Of a DNA stretch of 64,000 bases, positions 9,128 to 18,179 are shown in pieces. How positions within the stretch are numbered: the first letter of the stretch is position 1; every line of letters starts with the position of its first letter. The DNA is taken from the NCBI GenBank assembly GCA_964478775.1, contig CAYZJC010000005.1, positions 7,591-71,590 of the forward strand, written 5' to 3'. Both the position numbers and the translations under genes were made by a program. The notes below the pieces were generated by a model. The model saw nothing but the letters and a program-made list of their open reading frames with translations, did not search any database and was not told where the DNA came from. This DNA is from PNMQ01 sp964478775. GTDB taxonomy: Bacteria; Pseudomonadota; Alphaproteobacteria; Paracaedibacterales; CAIOTO01.

Positions 9128-10045
9128 ATGACAATTATTGATGGCGTATTAATTGGTATGACATTTATTTCAGCCGTGCTGGGTTTTATGCGCGGCCTCA
9201 CACGTGAAGTTTTAAGCTTGGCGTCTTGGGGCTGTAGTGCGTTAATCACCTATACGTGCTGGACGTACGCACAAGCTATTGCCCAGCAGTTCGTAGAAAA
9301 TAAAATGATGGCAGATACCACAGCAATTGTGGCCATGTTTGTATTACTCCTCATTTGTTTTTATTTAATTAGTCATGTATTGACCAGCGTGATACGTGAC
9401 AGTATGCTGGGCGGACTTGATAGATCCCTCGGGTTTTTGTTTGGTATTTTCCGTGCTTGTCTTATTGTCTGTGGTTTTTACATATCAGCAACACTCTTTA
9501 TTGCTTTAGAAGATATGCCCGAGATGATTCGATCAAGTCGTTTTATACCCTTCATTCAAAACAGTAGTCAAGCTGTTCTTTCTGTCGTGCCGCACAATAT
9601 CACCGCCTATATTAGCGAACAACAACAAAAGGTGCATTTAAAAAAGGTCAATAATAACCCGAACGCTGGAATGAGTAGCCACAATGGCCAACAGGTCATA
9701 GAAAATGGTATAGATGCCTTAAGTCAAAAAGCCGCTGAAATTGCCAACAATGCTGTTCAAAATTCAGTTAAAGCCGCCATTCATGAACGCATGTCAGAAC
9801 AACAAATTCAAAATGCAAAAGCGTATGCCCAACAACAAGCCGACAACCTTGCAAGACTGCAACCCAAAGTTGTAGCCCCGCAAGCCCAACAAATGGATGA
9901 AACCGGTGTCACGGCAAAACAAGAAAAAGCCTTAGATAAGTTTTTAAACACAACATCTATTGATGAGCCTACGGAGCAAGTTTCAACACCAGAAACAGCA
10001 GATGCTGCTTCGGCTCAGACAGCCGCATCGGCCCCCACCATGTAA
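9128..10045 (+). CDS. cvpA: CvpA family inner-membrane protein with long hydrophilic tail
   Basis: CvpA-family protein; in other bacteria the family is linked to colicin V export and envelope or biofilm phenotypes, with no defined biochemical role. Four hydrophobic segments fill residues about 1-125, including the family signature around GGLDRSLGFLFGIFRACLIV and the N-terminal GFMRGLTREVLSL. After about residue 160 the chain is a hydrophilic Gln/Ala-rich region with helical periodicity (AQQQADNLARLQPKV), making the 305-residue protein longer than the usual 160-230. AAGGAG lies nine bases before the ATG and overlaps the rlmE stop. Confidence 0.88.
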   Translation: MTIIDGVLIGMTFISAVLGFMRGLTREVLSLASWGCSALITYTCWTYAQAIAQQFVENKMMADTTAIVAMFVLLLICFYLISHVLTSVIRDSMLGGLDRSLGFLFGIFRACLIVCGFYISATLFIALEDMPEMIRSSRFIPFIQNSSQAVLSVVPHNITAYISEQQQKVHLKKVNNNPNAGMSSHNGQQVIENGIDALSQKAAEIANNAVQNSVKAAIHERMSEQQIQNAKAYAQQQADNLARLQPKVVAPQAQQMDETGVTAKQEKALDKFLNTTSIDEPTEQVSTPETADAASAQTAASAPTM

Positions 10046-10289
10046 GCATTGTAATCTCAGGTCTTATTACTAAAATCAAATTTGTGAGCCGATAGAAGAG
10101 ACGATAGATTTAAGTCAACTTAATTTGGTGACATGAATGAGATAAGCTATAGTTGGGGTGCGACTGAATACCCAATGACATAGCGTACTAAAACTATATT
10201 TTTTTATATAACTTTAAGACTTGCTTAATCTTTCTTTGCCATAGTGAAGGTAACATCTCTAACTGATTAATGTTTTTAGGAAGCACGTC

Positions 10290-13200
10290 ATGAAAAAAGT
10301 TACCGCTCACTCTATTGCGCTTGCAATTTTACTTACCTCTTCAACCCTTGTTAATATTGCCGTTTCTGCAGTTCTTTCATCTCCTGCAGCTCCTGGCGGT
10401 GATGGACCATCTGTGATTCCTTCTTCCTCACCACAAGCTGCTGCCCCTGCAACGTCAGTGGCTCCTGTGGCGGCAACTCCAGCAGCTACTCCAGCAGCTA
10501 CTCCAGAAAATAAAGAAGAAGCTAAAAAAGAAGCATCTGGTGGGCTTAATATTTCTGTATGTCAATTAAAAGAGTCAGGCATGTTAGGCAGAGCATTAGG
10601 GGAAGGTTACGGTAAAGACTGTGTAACGCAAGCTAGAAAAGACGCTCTCCTTAATGCCATAAACAACATGGATGATGAAAACACACGCGAAGAAGTTAGA
10701 AAACTATTTGCAGTCAAACCATGGTATCGTGTCTTCTTACCAGCGCCATTTTCAATGGATGATTATAGTCAAATAGCTAATGTATTTAAAGTGGCAAGCG
10801 CACAACCACTCATTCAAGGTCTGCAAGGTATTAAAGCCGCTGCTGATTCATATAAACAGTCAGCGAATGTTTCTGACCATAACACCAATGCTGCAAATGC
10901 AGAGGCCAATAAAACCGCTGATGATGTTAATACCCGCCTTAAAACAGCAGAACACATTCTTGAAAACGAAGAAAAACCAGTATTAAACTTTACTAAAACT
11001 GATGTAGGTAGTGCACTTCACTATTTAAAATTATTTTTCATGAACAAAACTTTGTCTGAGAAATCTATTTTTGATGAGAGTTTAGGTTCAAAAGCCCACA
11101 TAGAAGACTTTTTAAAGAACTACAATAAAGAGAGTGATGAAGCATCTTATAAAAAGAATTTAAAATATGCATATATACAAACAACGTATGATGCTTATAA
11201 TGCTGCATGGAAAAAAGTCGTGTTAACTGCGGCTACATTGTCTTTATATTCATCACAATTAAAAGATTTAGAAACTGCCCTTACAGACTTAGACGAAGAC
11301 GTGATTGATGAAATTATTGAAAAAGTCAATGGCATTGAGTTGATTAAGAAAGATATAGGTAAAATTGAGCCACGTCGTTTTGCAGAAATCATTTCTAAAA
11401 TCAATGACGAGCTTTCCTTTGATAAGGGTAAGTATCACAACAGAATTATATATATAGATGATAGAGAAGTCACAACAGAACCTGAACAAAAGAGAATTTT
11501 AATTAAAATTAAACAAGAGACTTTTGAATACGTTAACAAAAATATAAATAGTCAAGAAATTAAAGACATTCAAGAGCAAATTGAAGAAGTTGTTTCAAAG
11601 GTTGGGGAATTGCATCCACGTTATAGAAAAGGGCGCGTTCACCACGTCAAACTGAGTGCACAATTATTAGATGCTATTATCACGACAGATAAAGCACAAG
11701 TGAACCAGGCGTCAGAAAATAATATTTTAGAAAATGAACCGCTAAAAGAAAAAGTTTCAAACCGTAAACTTGACAATTTGCAGGCTAACATTAAGGCAGT
11801 TCTTGCTTTTGCAAAAGAATGTGCGCACCTTGACGTGAAACCTATGTGGTTACCCAGTATTGTGTCTGCAATGCTTGACCACGATGTGGATGCAAGCCAA
11901 ATAGAAAAAACAAAGCATGCGGAATTTATTACCCTGCTTGCAAACAAGTTAAGCAATATGCGCGTGCCAGCAGAAAATAACGCTGCAAATAAAAAATCAC
12001 CATTAGTCCATGGCCAAAAGGATGCAAAAAAAGTGATGGACGCAATTGTTCAACATGAATCATTCAAGGCTGAACCTTATATATTGCTTGAACTTGTCAA
12101 TGGTGCCATAGACATAAAAGACCTTCTTCCTGCTGATGTAATAGACAATGATGATGAAGTCAAAGCAACTGCAGAAAAGCCAGTGTCTGAGCTTGACAAA
12201 GTTATTGAGATTATCAATAAAACAAGCAAAGACAACATTAGACCAGCCCTTAACAAAATTTTAGAAATTAAATATGCCGAACAACAAGGAAAAGCATGGG
12301 CTAAAACAAAAAGAATCGCCGCAAAGTTTTGGAGATGGTTAAAGCGCGATAAAGGCATGGTAACCTGGATGCAAAAAAACCACGGTATTGTTGATGGTAT
12401 GAATAATAGGGCTGCAGCTGTCTACCCCGCTATGAAAGAAGGAATGAATGCTGCCGCAATTAAATTTAATGAACTTAAACAAAAACGTCAGGCTAATGCA
12501 CAAGCAAGTGCTGTAGGGGCAGATGATGAAGGCAGTGCAGTTGAGATGAGTTCTCCAAAGGTTGCGCACACACAACAAGCGGGAGTGGCTCAGCAGGATG
12601 AGCAAGAGCTGTCGCTAGCGCAAAAAAAGCAAGTCTTAGAAGATTTACTGAACAGTAACGCAAACAGGAATGAAGGCCCACAGCAACCTCAAAATCAACC
12701 TGAAGTGGTTGTAGCAAGTGGACCCAGTGTATCTTCACCCACACGTTCTGCTTTATCTGATGCGGTTCTCAATCAAATTAAAACGCGCCAAGCTATTCAC
12801 AATGCCAGCATTGAATCTTTAGAGAATCACGTAGCTGACAATCAACCACAAAATAGTGCTGAACATCCAAGAGGCACAATAGATAATAATGTCCTAGAGG
12901 AACTGAAAGCTAAGGCTCAAAAAGATCGATCAGATAAAATACAAAAGCTTGAAGAAAAAAGGCTCAAACAACAAGCATCATCAAATGTTAATCCACAAGC
13001 AAAAGAATTGGCTGCTAACGCAAAAGAATTGGAAGAAAAAAGGCAGAAAAAGCTTAAAGAAGCGGAAGTATTAGAAAGTCTCCAACGCCAATTAGCACAA
13101 CTTCAACAGGCACAAAATAGCCAAGTAGATAGTGTAGGTGGTGACCGTCTACCCTCACAAGCAGAGTTGGTAACTCAAATCAGTGAACTTGAGAAGCAGC

Positions 13201-13715
13201 AACTTAATGCCAGAGTGTTAAATGATCTAAGACCAAAAGATGAAAAAGAAGCTGTTAAACCGTCCGCTAATATACAAGAAATATACAATAATCCGGAAGT
13301 TAAAAAAGACGTGTTAGAAATGACCAATAGGATCAGTAGCATCAAAGAAAGCGATGCAAGCTGGAAGGAACGTGAAAAAAGGAACGCGGAAATAAAAAAG
13401 CTAAAAGAAAACTCAGAGCAAGTGTCACCCCAACTTCAAGACCAACAACAGGAGGCCCCATCAGTAAATCAAGCTAATCAAATAGCTGCAACCACAGCCG
13501 ATAACAATTTGGTAAGCAACCAACAAGAGGCTGTAAATGACCAACAGACTATGCCACAAGTTTCAGAGATGGAAAAAAAACGCCAAGAGGCAGAGAAGAA
13601 TCAACTAGAAGCCCAAATTCAAGCCCTAGAACCAACTGACCAAGCATCAACCCAACCCAACCTTCCACAAGATCCCCACCTTCCAACAGGCAACACACCA
13701 ATTAACAGTCAGTAA
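10290..13715 (+). CDS. Large secreted coiled-coil protein (1141 aa), unknown function
   Basis: No family recognised. The N-terminus MKKVTAHSIALAILLTSSTL and following residues form a signal peptide, then an Ala/Pro/Thr linker with a small tandem repeat (ATPAATPAATPEN). Residues about 85-560 look globular and helical. Residues about 720-1141 are Gln/Lys/Glu-rich with long coiled-coil stretches, such as KAKELAANAKELEEKRQKK with related repeats, ending in a Pro/Gln/Asn-rich tail. AGGAAGCACGTC precedes the ATG. No membrane anchor, autotransporter barrel or repeat-in-toxin motif is seen, so it could be periplasmic or exported. It stands alone; an effector or structural role is speculation. Confidence 0.8.
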   Translation: MKKVTAHSIALAILLTSSTLVNIAVSAVLSSPAAPGGDGPSVIPSSSPQAAAPATSVAPVAATPAATPAATPENKEEAKKEASGGLNISVCQLKESGMLGRALGEGYGKDCVTQARKDALLNAINNMDDENTREEVRKLFAVKPWYRVFLPAPFSMDDYSQIANVFKVASAQPLIQGLQGIKAAADSYKQSANVSDHNTNAANAEANKTADDVNTRLKTAEHILENEEKPVLNFTKTDVGSALHYLKLFFMNKTLSEKSIFDESLGSKAHIEDFLKNYNKESDEASYKKNLKYAYIQTTYDAYNAAWKKVVLTAATLSLYSSQLKDLETALTDLDEDVIDEIIEKVNGIELIKKDIGKIEPRRFAEIISKINDELSFDKGKYHNRIIYIDDREVTTEPEQKRILIKIKQETFEYVNKNINSQEIKDIQEQIEEVVSKVGELHPRYRKGRVHHVKLSAQLLDAIITTDKAQVNQASENNILENEPLKEKVSNRKLDNLQANIKAVLAFAKECAHLDVKPMWLPSIVSAMLDHDVDASQIEKTKHAEFITLLANKLSNMRVPAENNAANKKSPLVHGQKDAKKVMDAIVQHESFKAEPYILLELVNGAIDIKDLLPADVIDNDDEVKATAEKPVSELDKVIEIINKTSKDNIRPALNKILEIKYAEQQGKAWAKTKRIAAKFWRWLKRDKGMVTWMQKNHGIVDGMNNRAAAVYPAMKEGMNAAAIKFNELKQKRQANAQASAVGADDEGSAVEMSSPKVAHTQQAGVAQQDEQELSLAQKKQVLEDLLNSNANRNEGPQQPQNQPEVVVASGPSVSSPTRSALSDAVLNQIKTRQAIHNASIESLENHVADNQPQNSAEHPRGTIDNNVLEELKAKAQKDRSDKIQKLEEKRLKQQASSNVNPQAKELAANAKELEEKRQKKLKEAEVLESLQRQLAQLQQAQNSQVDSVGGDRLPSQAELVTQISELEKQQLNARVLNDLRPKDEKEAVKPSANIQEIYNNPEVKKDVLEMTNRISSIKESDASWKEREKRNAEIKKLKENSEQVSPQLQDQQQEAPSVNQANQIAATTADNNLVSNQQEAVNDQQTMPQVSEMEKKRQEAEKNQLEAQIQALEPTDQASTQPNLPQDPHLPTGNTPINSQ

Positions 13716-13740
13716 GTCCAACTAACCAACCCAAACGTAG

Positions 13741-13764
13741 AGGGGCCTCCATTGTGGGGCCCTT
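13741..13764 (+). terminator. Hairpin after the large coiled-coil gene, weak terminator
   Basis: AGGGGCC and GGCCCTT can form a 7-bp GC-rich stem, one pair being a wobble, around a 10-nt loop, 25 bases after the stop codon. There is no T tract, so termination is less certain than at other sites in the window. Confidence 0.4.
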
Positions 13765-13807
13765 ATGCATATATAGCCAAATTAAATTCACTTCAACCTA
13801 TATGAAC

Positions 13808-15715
13808 TTATCTGCGTTGAAACAAAGACTCAATATCTTTTAACGACAAGGCGATATACGTTGGCCTTCCATGGTTGCAGGTGGCAGACTTTGGCGTTTG
13901 TTCAATTTGGCGCAGCAAATGGTTCATTTCTTGATAGTTAAGGGCGTCATTGGCGCGAATACTGGTATGACACGCATGGGTAGCAAGGTAATGCAGTAGC
14001 TTATCTTCCAAAGCTAAGGTGCCATCTCCTGCGGTCAAGTCATCTAGCAGGTCGGTAAGGGTTTGTTCTAAATCTTTGCCTTGCAAGGCTGTTTGTAAAA
14101 TAACAGGGTATGAACGACACAACACATGGTCTTGAAAAATATCTAAGTCAAAGCCTAGTTTTTTAATGTGGCTTTCTTGTTGTTTTAACAGCTCTGCTTG
14201 TTCAGCTGTGATCTTAAACATCAATGGCGTTAGGATATGCTGACGTGCCACACCGTCTTTCATATACGCTTCTTTAAGGCCTTCATAGCGCACACGTTCA
14301 TGGGCGGCGTGTTGGTCAATCAGCATAAGACCATCTGCGGTGCGTGATACAATATAACTTTTGGCAATTTGCCCTAACGCATGGCCTAAAAACCCAACGT
14401 TACTGTTAGCCCCTGCTTCACCCTCATGAAGGGGACTTGTTTCTTGCGGTGACAGCATGTCGTGTTCAAAGGCTAAGGTCTGATCGAGGGTTTTCATCAT
14501 TGCAGCGGGGCCATACGCCGTGTTGGTTTTGGAAAAATGAGAGGTCGCATTCACCCCTCTTCCATAAGAAGCTGCGGACCTTGAAGGGGAAAATTGTGCA
14601 AAAGGCAAAGTTTTTTCAATGATCCGCTCTTCAAGGATTCGCTCTTGGGGCTGCGTTTGAACCGCTTGAAAGCGGCGCATCATATGGTCTGACAAGGCTG
14701 GCGTTGCCACTTGTCCGTGTTCTGTAAGGGTTGCGCGTATGATACCAATCAATAACGACCTTAGGCTTTGCTCTGGGCGAAATCTCACCTCTGCCTTTGT
14801 GGGGTGAACGTTTACGTCAACTTCCCTTGGGTCAATTTGCACAAAGATAGCCACAACCGGGTGCCGACCGCGTTCAATAAAGTCTTGATACGCTGCTTTT
14901 AACACCCCTAAGAACAATTTATCACGCACAGGTCTGTTGTTGACGAAAAAATATTGGTCATTGGCTTGGCTTTTATGAAAGGTGGGTAAAGACACCAGTC
15001 CATGCACAACCATACCATCGCGTTCAGCAGCAAATGCACGAAGGTTCTCACATGCTTTGTCTGAAAGCACGTCTTCAATACGGTCTTGCAGTTGTGCCTT
15101 TGCTTTATATGAAAAAACGGTTCTCTCTTCCACCTGACAGCTAAAAGCAATGTGCGGGTAACAAAGGGCCAACCGCTTTAATATTTCAATACATGCTGTT
15201 GTTTCACTGGCATCTGTTTTTAAAAACTTTAAGCGTGCTGGCGTTGCATAAAATAAATCTTTAATGGTGATACGCGTTCCTTTTGCGGCATATGCAACCA
15301 CTTTTGGTTCACTGATCACGCCGCCTTCAACGGTAATCTCCATCGCAGTGTGTTGATCACTGTTTTTAGGGTTGCTGATAATTTGCAGCCTTGAGACAGA
15401 CCCTATGGAAGGAAGCGCCTCACCACGAAACCCTAGTGTTGTAATATTAAACAAGTCAAACTCTGGTAATTTTGACGTTGCATGGCGTTGTAGGGCAATT
15501 TTCAGATCATCACCTGTCATGCCAACACCATCATCGGTAACTTGAATTAGGCTTTTGCCGCCGTCACGCAAGACAACACTAATATGTTTAGCCTTTGCAT
15601 CAATCGCATTTTCCACAAGTTCTTTTAAAGCAGCAGCAGGGCGTTCAATGACTTCCCCCGCTGCAATTTGGTTGATGAGTGTTTGATTGAGTTGACGGAT
15701 AACAGGACGAGACAT
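13808..15715 (-). CDS. mutL: DNA mismatch repair protein MutL, endonuclease type
   Basis: GHKL-family ATPase that couples MutS mismatch recognition to strand removal. The frame extends to an ATG at 15742, but MSRPVIRQLNQTLINQIAAG (start 15715, 635 residues) matches the usual MutL N-terminus, so the shorter form is preferred. The ATPase motifs NQIAAGEVIERPAAALKELV, DDGVGM and TLGFRGEALPSI are intact. The C-terminal dimerisation domain carries the metal-binding motif DQHAAHERVRYE, fitting DQHA-x2-E-x4-E, plus ACHTSIR and CNHGRP. This marks it as a nicking MutL, unlike E. coli MutL, which relies on MutH. mutS is encoded 15 kb away. Confidence 0.95.
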   Translation of the reverse strand: MSRPVIRQLNQTLINQIAAGEVIERPAAALKELVENAIDAKAKHISVVLRDGGKSLIQVTDDGVGMTGDDLKIALQRHATSKLPEFDLFNITTLGFRGEALPSIGSVSRLQIISNPKNSDQHTAMEITVEGGVISEPKVVAYAAKGTRITIKDLFYATPARLKFLKTDASETTACIEILKRLALCYPHIAFSCQVEERTVFSYKAKAQLQDRIEDVLSDKACENLRAFAAERDGMVVHGLVSLPTFHKSQANDQYFFVNNRPVRDKLFLGVLKAAYQDFIERGRHPVVAIFVQIDPREVDVNVHPTKAEVRFRPEQSLRSLLIGIIRATLTEHGQVATPALSDHMMRRFQAVQTQPQERILEERIIEKTLPFAQFSPSRSAASYGRGVNATSHFSKTNTAYGPAAMMKTLDQTLAFEHDMLSPQETSPLHEGEAGANSNVGFLGHALGQIAKSYIVSRTADGLMLIDQHAAHERVRYEGLKEAYMKDGVARQHILTPLMFKITAEQAELLKQQESHIKKLGFDLDIFQDHVLCRSYPVILQTALQGKDLEQTLTDLLDDLTAGDGTLALEDKLLHYLATHACHTSIRANDALNYQEMNHLLRQIEQTPKSATCNHGRPTYIALSLKDIESLFQRR

Positions 15716-15859
15716 AAGGTTTTTTTCTATTGTTAAAGCCATTTCAGGGGTTAACTGAATTGTTGCAAGTGTGTTCCAAGCGGCCTTTGTTTATAGCTTT
15801 ATCTTTATATTGATTGGGATGATGTTCATTTCAAAGCGCGCTACGGGGGGGGTAACACC

Positions 15860-16444
15860 CTATGCCGTTTGATATTTGCCAGGAACCCATAAAATGTCTG
15901 TATTGCCATTGTCGTTGGCAACACGTGCCATAACAAAGAACAGGTCAGATAATCGGTTCATATAACATAATAAATGCGCATTTAAGGTTTCATCTTGATG
16001 CAGGGCGATAATACAACGTTCAGTGCGTCTTGCAACGGCTCTACACACATGCATTTGTCCCGCAAGTGGCGTGCCACCGGGCAACACAAATGAAGAAAGG
16101 GGCGCCAAGTTACCATTGTACTTTTCTACCAACTTTTCCAGATGAAGAACCTGCGCATGGTTAATGCGTAATGCCTCTTGGCCCTGTTCAGGCAAACATA
16201 AGTCAGACCCCATATCAAACAAGTCATTTTGAAGCATTTCAAGGTCTTGCACTAATGTGCTTAAGGAAGACGGGCTGGGGTGTGGCCCTACTAAGGTTAA
16301 GGCTTGACCAATAAAGCAATTGAGTTCGTCAACGGCGCCGATGGCCTCTATCCGAAGGCTATGTTTAGACAAACGCCTACCATCCCCTAAAGATGTTTTG
16401 CCACTATCACCGCCTCGTGTTGTTATGCATGTGAGTTGAACCAT
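15860..16444 (-). CDS. pduO: Cob(I)alamin adenosyltransferase, PduO type
   Basis: Transfers the adenosyl group of ATP to cob(I)alamin to make adenosylcobalamin. The 194-residue protein has the PduO-type N-terminal ATP-binding signature TRGGDSGKTSLGDGRR and EAIGAVDELNCFIGQA. The later helices carry FVLPGGTPLAGQMHVCRAVA, RRTER and MNRLSDLFFVMARVAND. AAAGGAG lies eight bases before the start. The gene immediately upstream encodes a HIG1-like membrane protein; this pairing recurs in Alphaproteobacteria. No cobalamin biosynthesis genes are nearby, so it may adenosylate salvaged cobalamin (inference). Confidence 0.92.
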   Translation of the reverse strand: MVQLTCITTRGGDSGKTSLGDGRRLSKHSLRIEAIGAVDELNCFIGQALTLVGPHPSPSSLSTLVQDLEMLQNDLFDMGSDLCLPEQGQEALRINHAQVLHLEKLVEKYNGNLAPLSSFVLPGGTPLAGQMHVCRAVARRTERCIIALHQDETLNAHLLCYMNRLSDLFFVMARVANDNGNTDILWVPGKYQTA

Positions 16445-16481
16445 ATCGGACTCTCCTTTAAGTTAATTATAATATGATGAG

Positions 16482-16679
16482 CTAAGCCCTTAGACTGAGC
16501 ATAAGCAGAAATAAGATTAAGGTCAATCCCTGCAATGCAACGCGCCAACGCATGGCTCGGTTACTATACAAACGGGCAACTTCTCCTCCCTTGAAATAGG
16601 CATATAAGCCAAAGGACAAGCTTAACGCTGTCGCGGAAAGGGAAATAAAAAATAAAATTTCAACAAGTTTATACATCAC
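16482..16679 (-). CDS. Small twin-transmembrane HIG1-domain protein
   Basis: 65 residues with two hydrophobic helices (about 6-27 and 46-63) joined by a basic loop, GGEVARLYSNRAMRWRVALQ. The loop resembles the HIG1-domain signature (I/Q)-x3-(R/H)-x-R-x3-Q, here N-RAM-R-W-R-VAL-Q. In mitochondria HIG1 proteins associate with respiratory complexes; the bacterial homologues are little studied. It is 37 bp upstream of the cobalamin adenosyltransferase and probably in the same operon. AGGAA lies nine bases before the first ATG of the MMYK start. Confidence 0.85.
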   Translation of the reverse strand: MMYKLVEILFFISLSATALSLSFGLYAYFKGGEVARLYSNRAMRWRVALQGLTLILFLLMLSLRA

Positions 16680-16719
16680 TTTGGTTTCCTAATAGGCGCA
16701 GATGATCTGTTCCCACTAT

Positions 16720-16770
16720 AAGAGGTCAGCAGCAGTTTCTCAACTGATTTCCTGCTGCTGTCCCTCTTTT
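16720..16770 (-). terminator. Long hairpin below the 196-aa secreted gene
   Basis: AAGAGG-T-CAGCAGCAG (16720-16735) pairs with CTGCTGCTG-TC-CCTCTT (16752-16768), giving 15 paired bases with a small internal bulge. On the minus strand it follows the 196-residue secreted-protein gene and precedes the HIG1 gene. The T run is on the plus-strand side, so it may be an mRNA-stabilising or attenuator hairpin rather than a classical terminator. Confidence 0.45.
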
Positions 16771-16839
16771 AAGCAAAGGCTGCTCAGCCCAAAACATGAA
16801 AGGCTTGTCTGTTTAATTATCAGAATCATCCGATAATAA

Positions 16840-17430
16840 TCAGGCTGGAAAAGCAGCGTCATCTGCCAGTTCATTGGCAGTATCTTCTTCGTACGCATCA
16901 GCTCCATCATTAACTTGGTTTAAAAAATTCATCATGTCGGGGGACAGTAGAAAATTTAAATTCAGTGCAGCTGTATGATGAAAACCGGGGAAAGGAGGAA
17001 GCTCAGTTAAATGTGCAAGGCCTATATTCGTAGGGGAAGGTGTGTTGTCAAATAGACTTCTGAGATTTATTGGTTGAGGTCTTGAAATTTCACTGTCGGT
17101 ATGTGTATTCAAAGGAAGCAAACAGCGGCTTCTTTTAGACACTGGGGTGTGGAATGGGTCATCATTATTGTTAACGGTAGGTGAAGCTTCTGCATCAAAA
17201 TCTAACCTCATTGTGCCTGTTGCGTCAAAATCTTCTCCACTTCTTGACCTTTTGGCTTTTCTTGCAAGCTGTGGAGGCGTAAAATTTTGGGCATTAAGCT
17301 GTGGTGTTGGTGTATTAAACTCAGCTACCTGTGTATTTTGCGCTACGTTTTCCATTGCATTTACAGACGTAAATCCAGTAACGGCAAGCATTAAGCCCAA
17401 AGCATATTTTGTATTTTGTAATAAGTTCAT
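16840..17430 (-). CDS. Secreted Asn/Pro-rich protein with two KRSR basic clusters, candidate effector
   Basis: No family recognised; 196 residues. A signal peptide (MNLLQNTKYALGLMLAVTGF) ends near SVNAME. The mature chain is polar and probably disordered. It holds two short basic clusters, ARKAKRSRSGEDFD and PVSKRSRCLLP, which look like monopartite nuclear localisation signals. The C-terminus is acidic (DGADAYEEDTANELADDAAF). AAGG sits eight bases before the ATG. The next upstream gene on the same strand has a related leader ending NAME, so the two may be diverged duplicates. Export to a host cell or its nucleus is a hypothesis only. Confidence 0.75.
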   Translation of the reverse strand: MNLLQNTKYALGLMLAVTGFTSVNAMENVAQNTQVAEFNTPTPQLNAQNFTPPQLARKAKRSRSGEDFDATGTMRLDFDAEASPTVNNNDDPFHTPVSKRSRCLLPLNTHTDSEISRPQPINLRSLFDNTPSPTNIGLAHLTELPPFPGFHHTAALNLNFLLSPDMMNFLNQVNDGADAYEEDTANELADDAAFPA

Positions 17431-17481
17431 TGTTTTGCCTTTTAAATTAAATGAAATATTTATTATTTTTTTAAACCAAAA

Positions 17482-17516
17482 TTAAATGTGTCATTTTTTA
17501 TGAATGGCACATTTAA
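17482..17516 (-). terminator. Terminator between the two small secreted-protein genes
   Basis: On the minus strand TTAAATGTGCCATT pairs with AATGACACATTTAA, 14 positions with one mismatch or wobble, around a 7-nt loop, followed by TTTTGG and further T-rich sequence. It lies 18 bases after the stop of the 108-residue secreted protein. AT-rich, so moderate strength. Confidence 0.55.
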
Positions 17517-17534
17517 TATTAAATTCAATACGTA

Positions 17535-17861
17535 CTATTGTGCAGGTGCTCCATCTGCGTCAGTACCACTTACTTCAACGTCCATTGCATTGTCTTCATT
17601 ATCTGAATCACTATCTTGGAAAAGGTTATTTTGCGCAAATGTGTCTGCTAGTGTAACTGGGCTTATGCTTCTTGCTGCTGCCCTGCGTTCAGCAATCGCT
17701 GCTCTACGTTCTGCTTTAATATCAAATCTGGAAATATCAAGAGCTCCGGCTCCTTGTTCTGGCGAGTGTGGTGCAAATTGTTCCATTGCATTTGCAGTTG
17801 TAATAAAGTTCGCAATGACAGCTGCGCTTAAAGTGTATGCAATTTTTTGAAAAGAATTCAT
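17535..17861 (-). CDS. Small secreted Ala/Arg/Asp-rich protein, unknown function
   Basis: No family recognised. The frame extends to 17906, but AAGGAAG is well placed for the ATG at 17861, giving 108 residues that start directly with a signal peptide (MNSFQKIAYTLSAAVIANFI, cleavage near TANAME). The mature part has an Arg/Ala helix (KAERRAAIAERRAAARS) and an Asp/Glu-rich C-terminus (DSDSDNEDNAMDVEV). The leader resembles that of the following gene (MN-x-x-Q-x-x-Y-x-L ... NAME), suggesting common ancestry or shared sorting. The upstream 273 bases to the divergent ankyrin gene are AT-rich. They include a small imperfect palindrome at about 17983-18025. Confidence 0.7.
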   Translation of the reverse strand: MNSFQKIAYTLSAAVIANFITTANAMEQFAPHSPEQGAGALDISRFDIKAERRAAIAERRAAARSISPVTLADTFAQNNLFQDSDSDNEDNAMDVEVSGTDADGAPAQ

Positions 17862-18179
17862 GATTTCTTCCTTATGTGTAAAGTTTCGATTCGTTATACA
17901 AATCAAATAGGTATGTTTTTCTAAAAAACAAGGGCTGATATAAAAAATAATTATGATTAGTTAATATTTTGTATATCTCCTCCACAGCATCTCACCAACA
18001 GTATGTTTTCTGCTGGCTATCTGTGTTCTATGAAAATGAAATTTTATTGCGAAATTTATATACCTCATATATTATACACCCTGAATCACCTCGTTTTTTA
18101 ATACATTATTTATAGTCATGAGGAACAAACATAAAAATTTACGTTTAATGTTTTCTTTTTTGATATGTAAAATAGTGTA

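Noticed and set aside
16445..16839. Cobalamin riboswitch before the adenosyltransferase genes
   Set aside because: No B12-box-like sequence was found in either gap; the only structure is a simple CAGCAGCAG hairpin.
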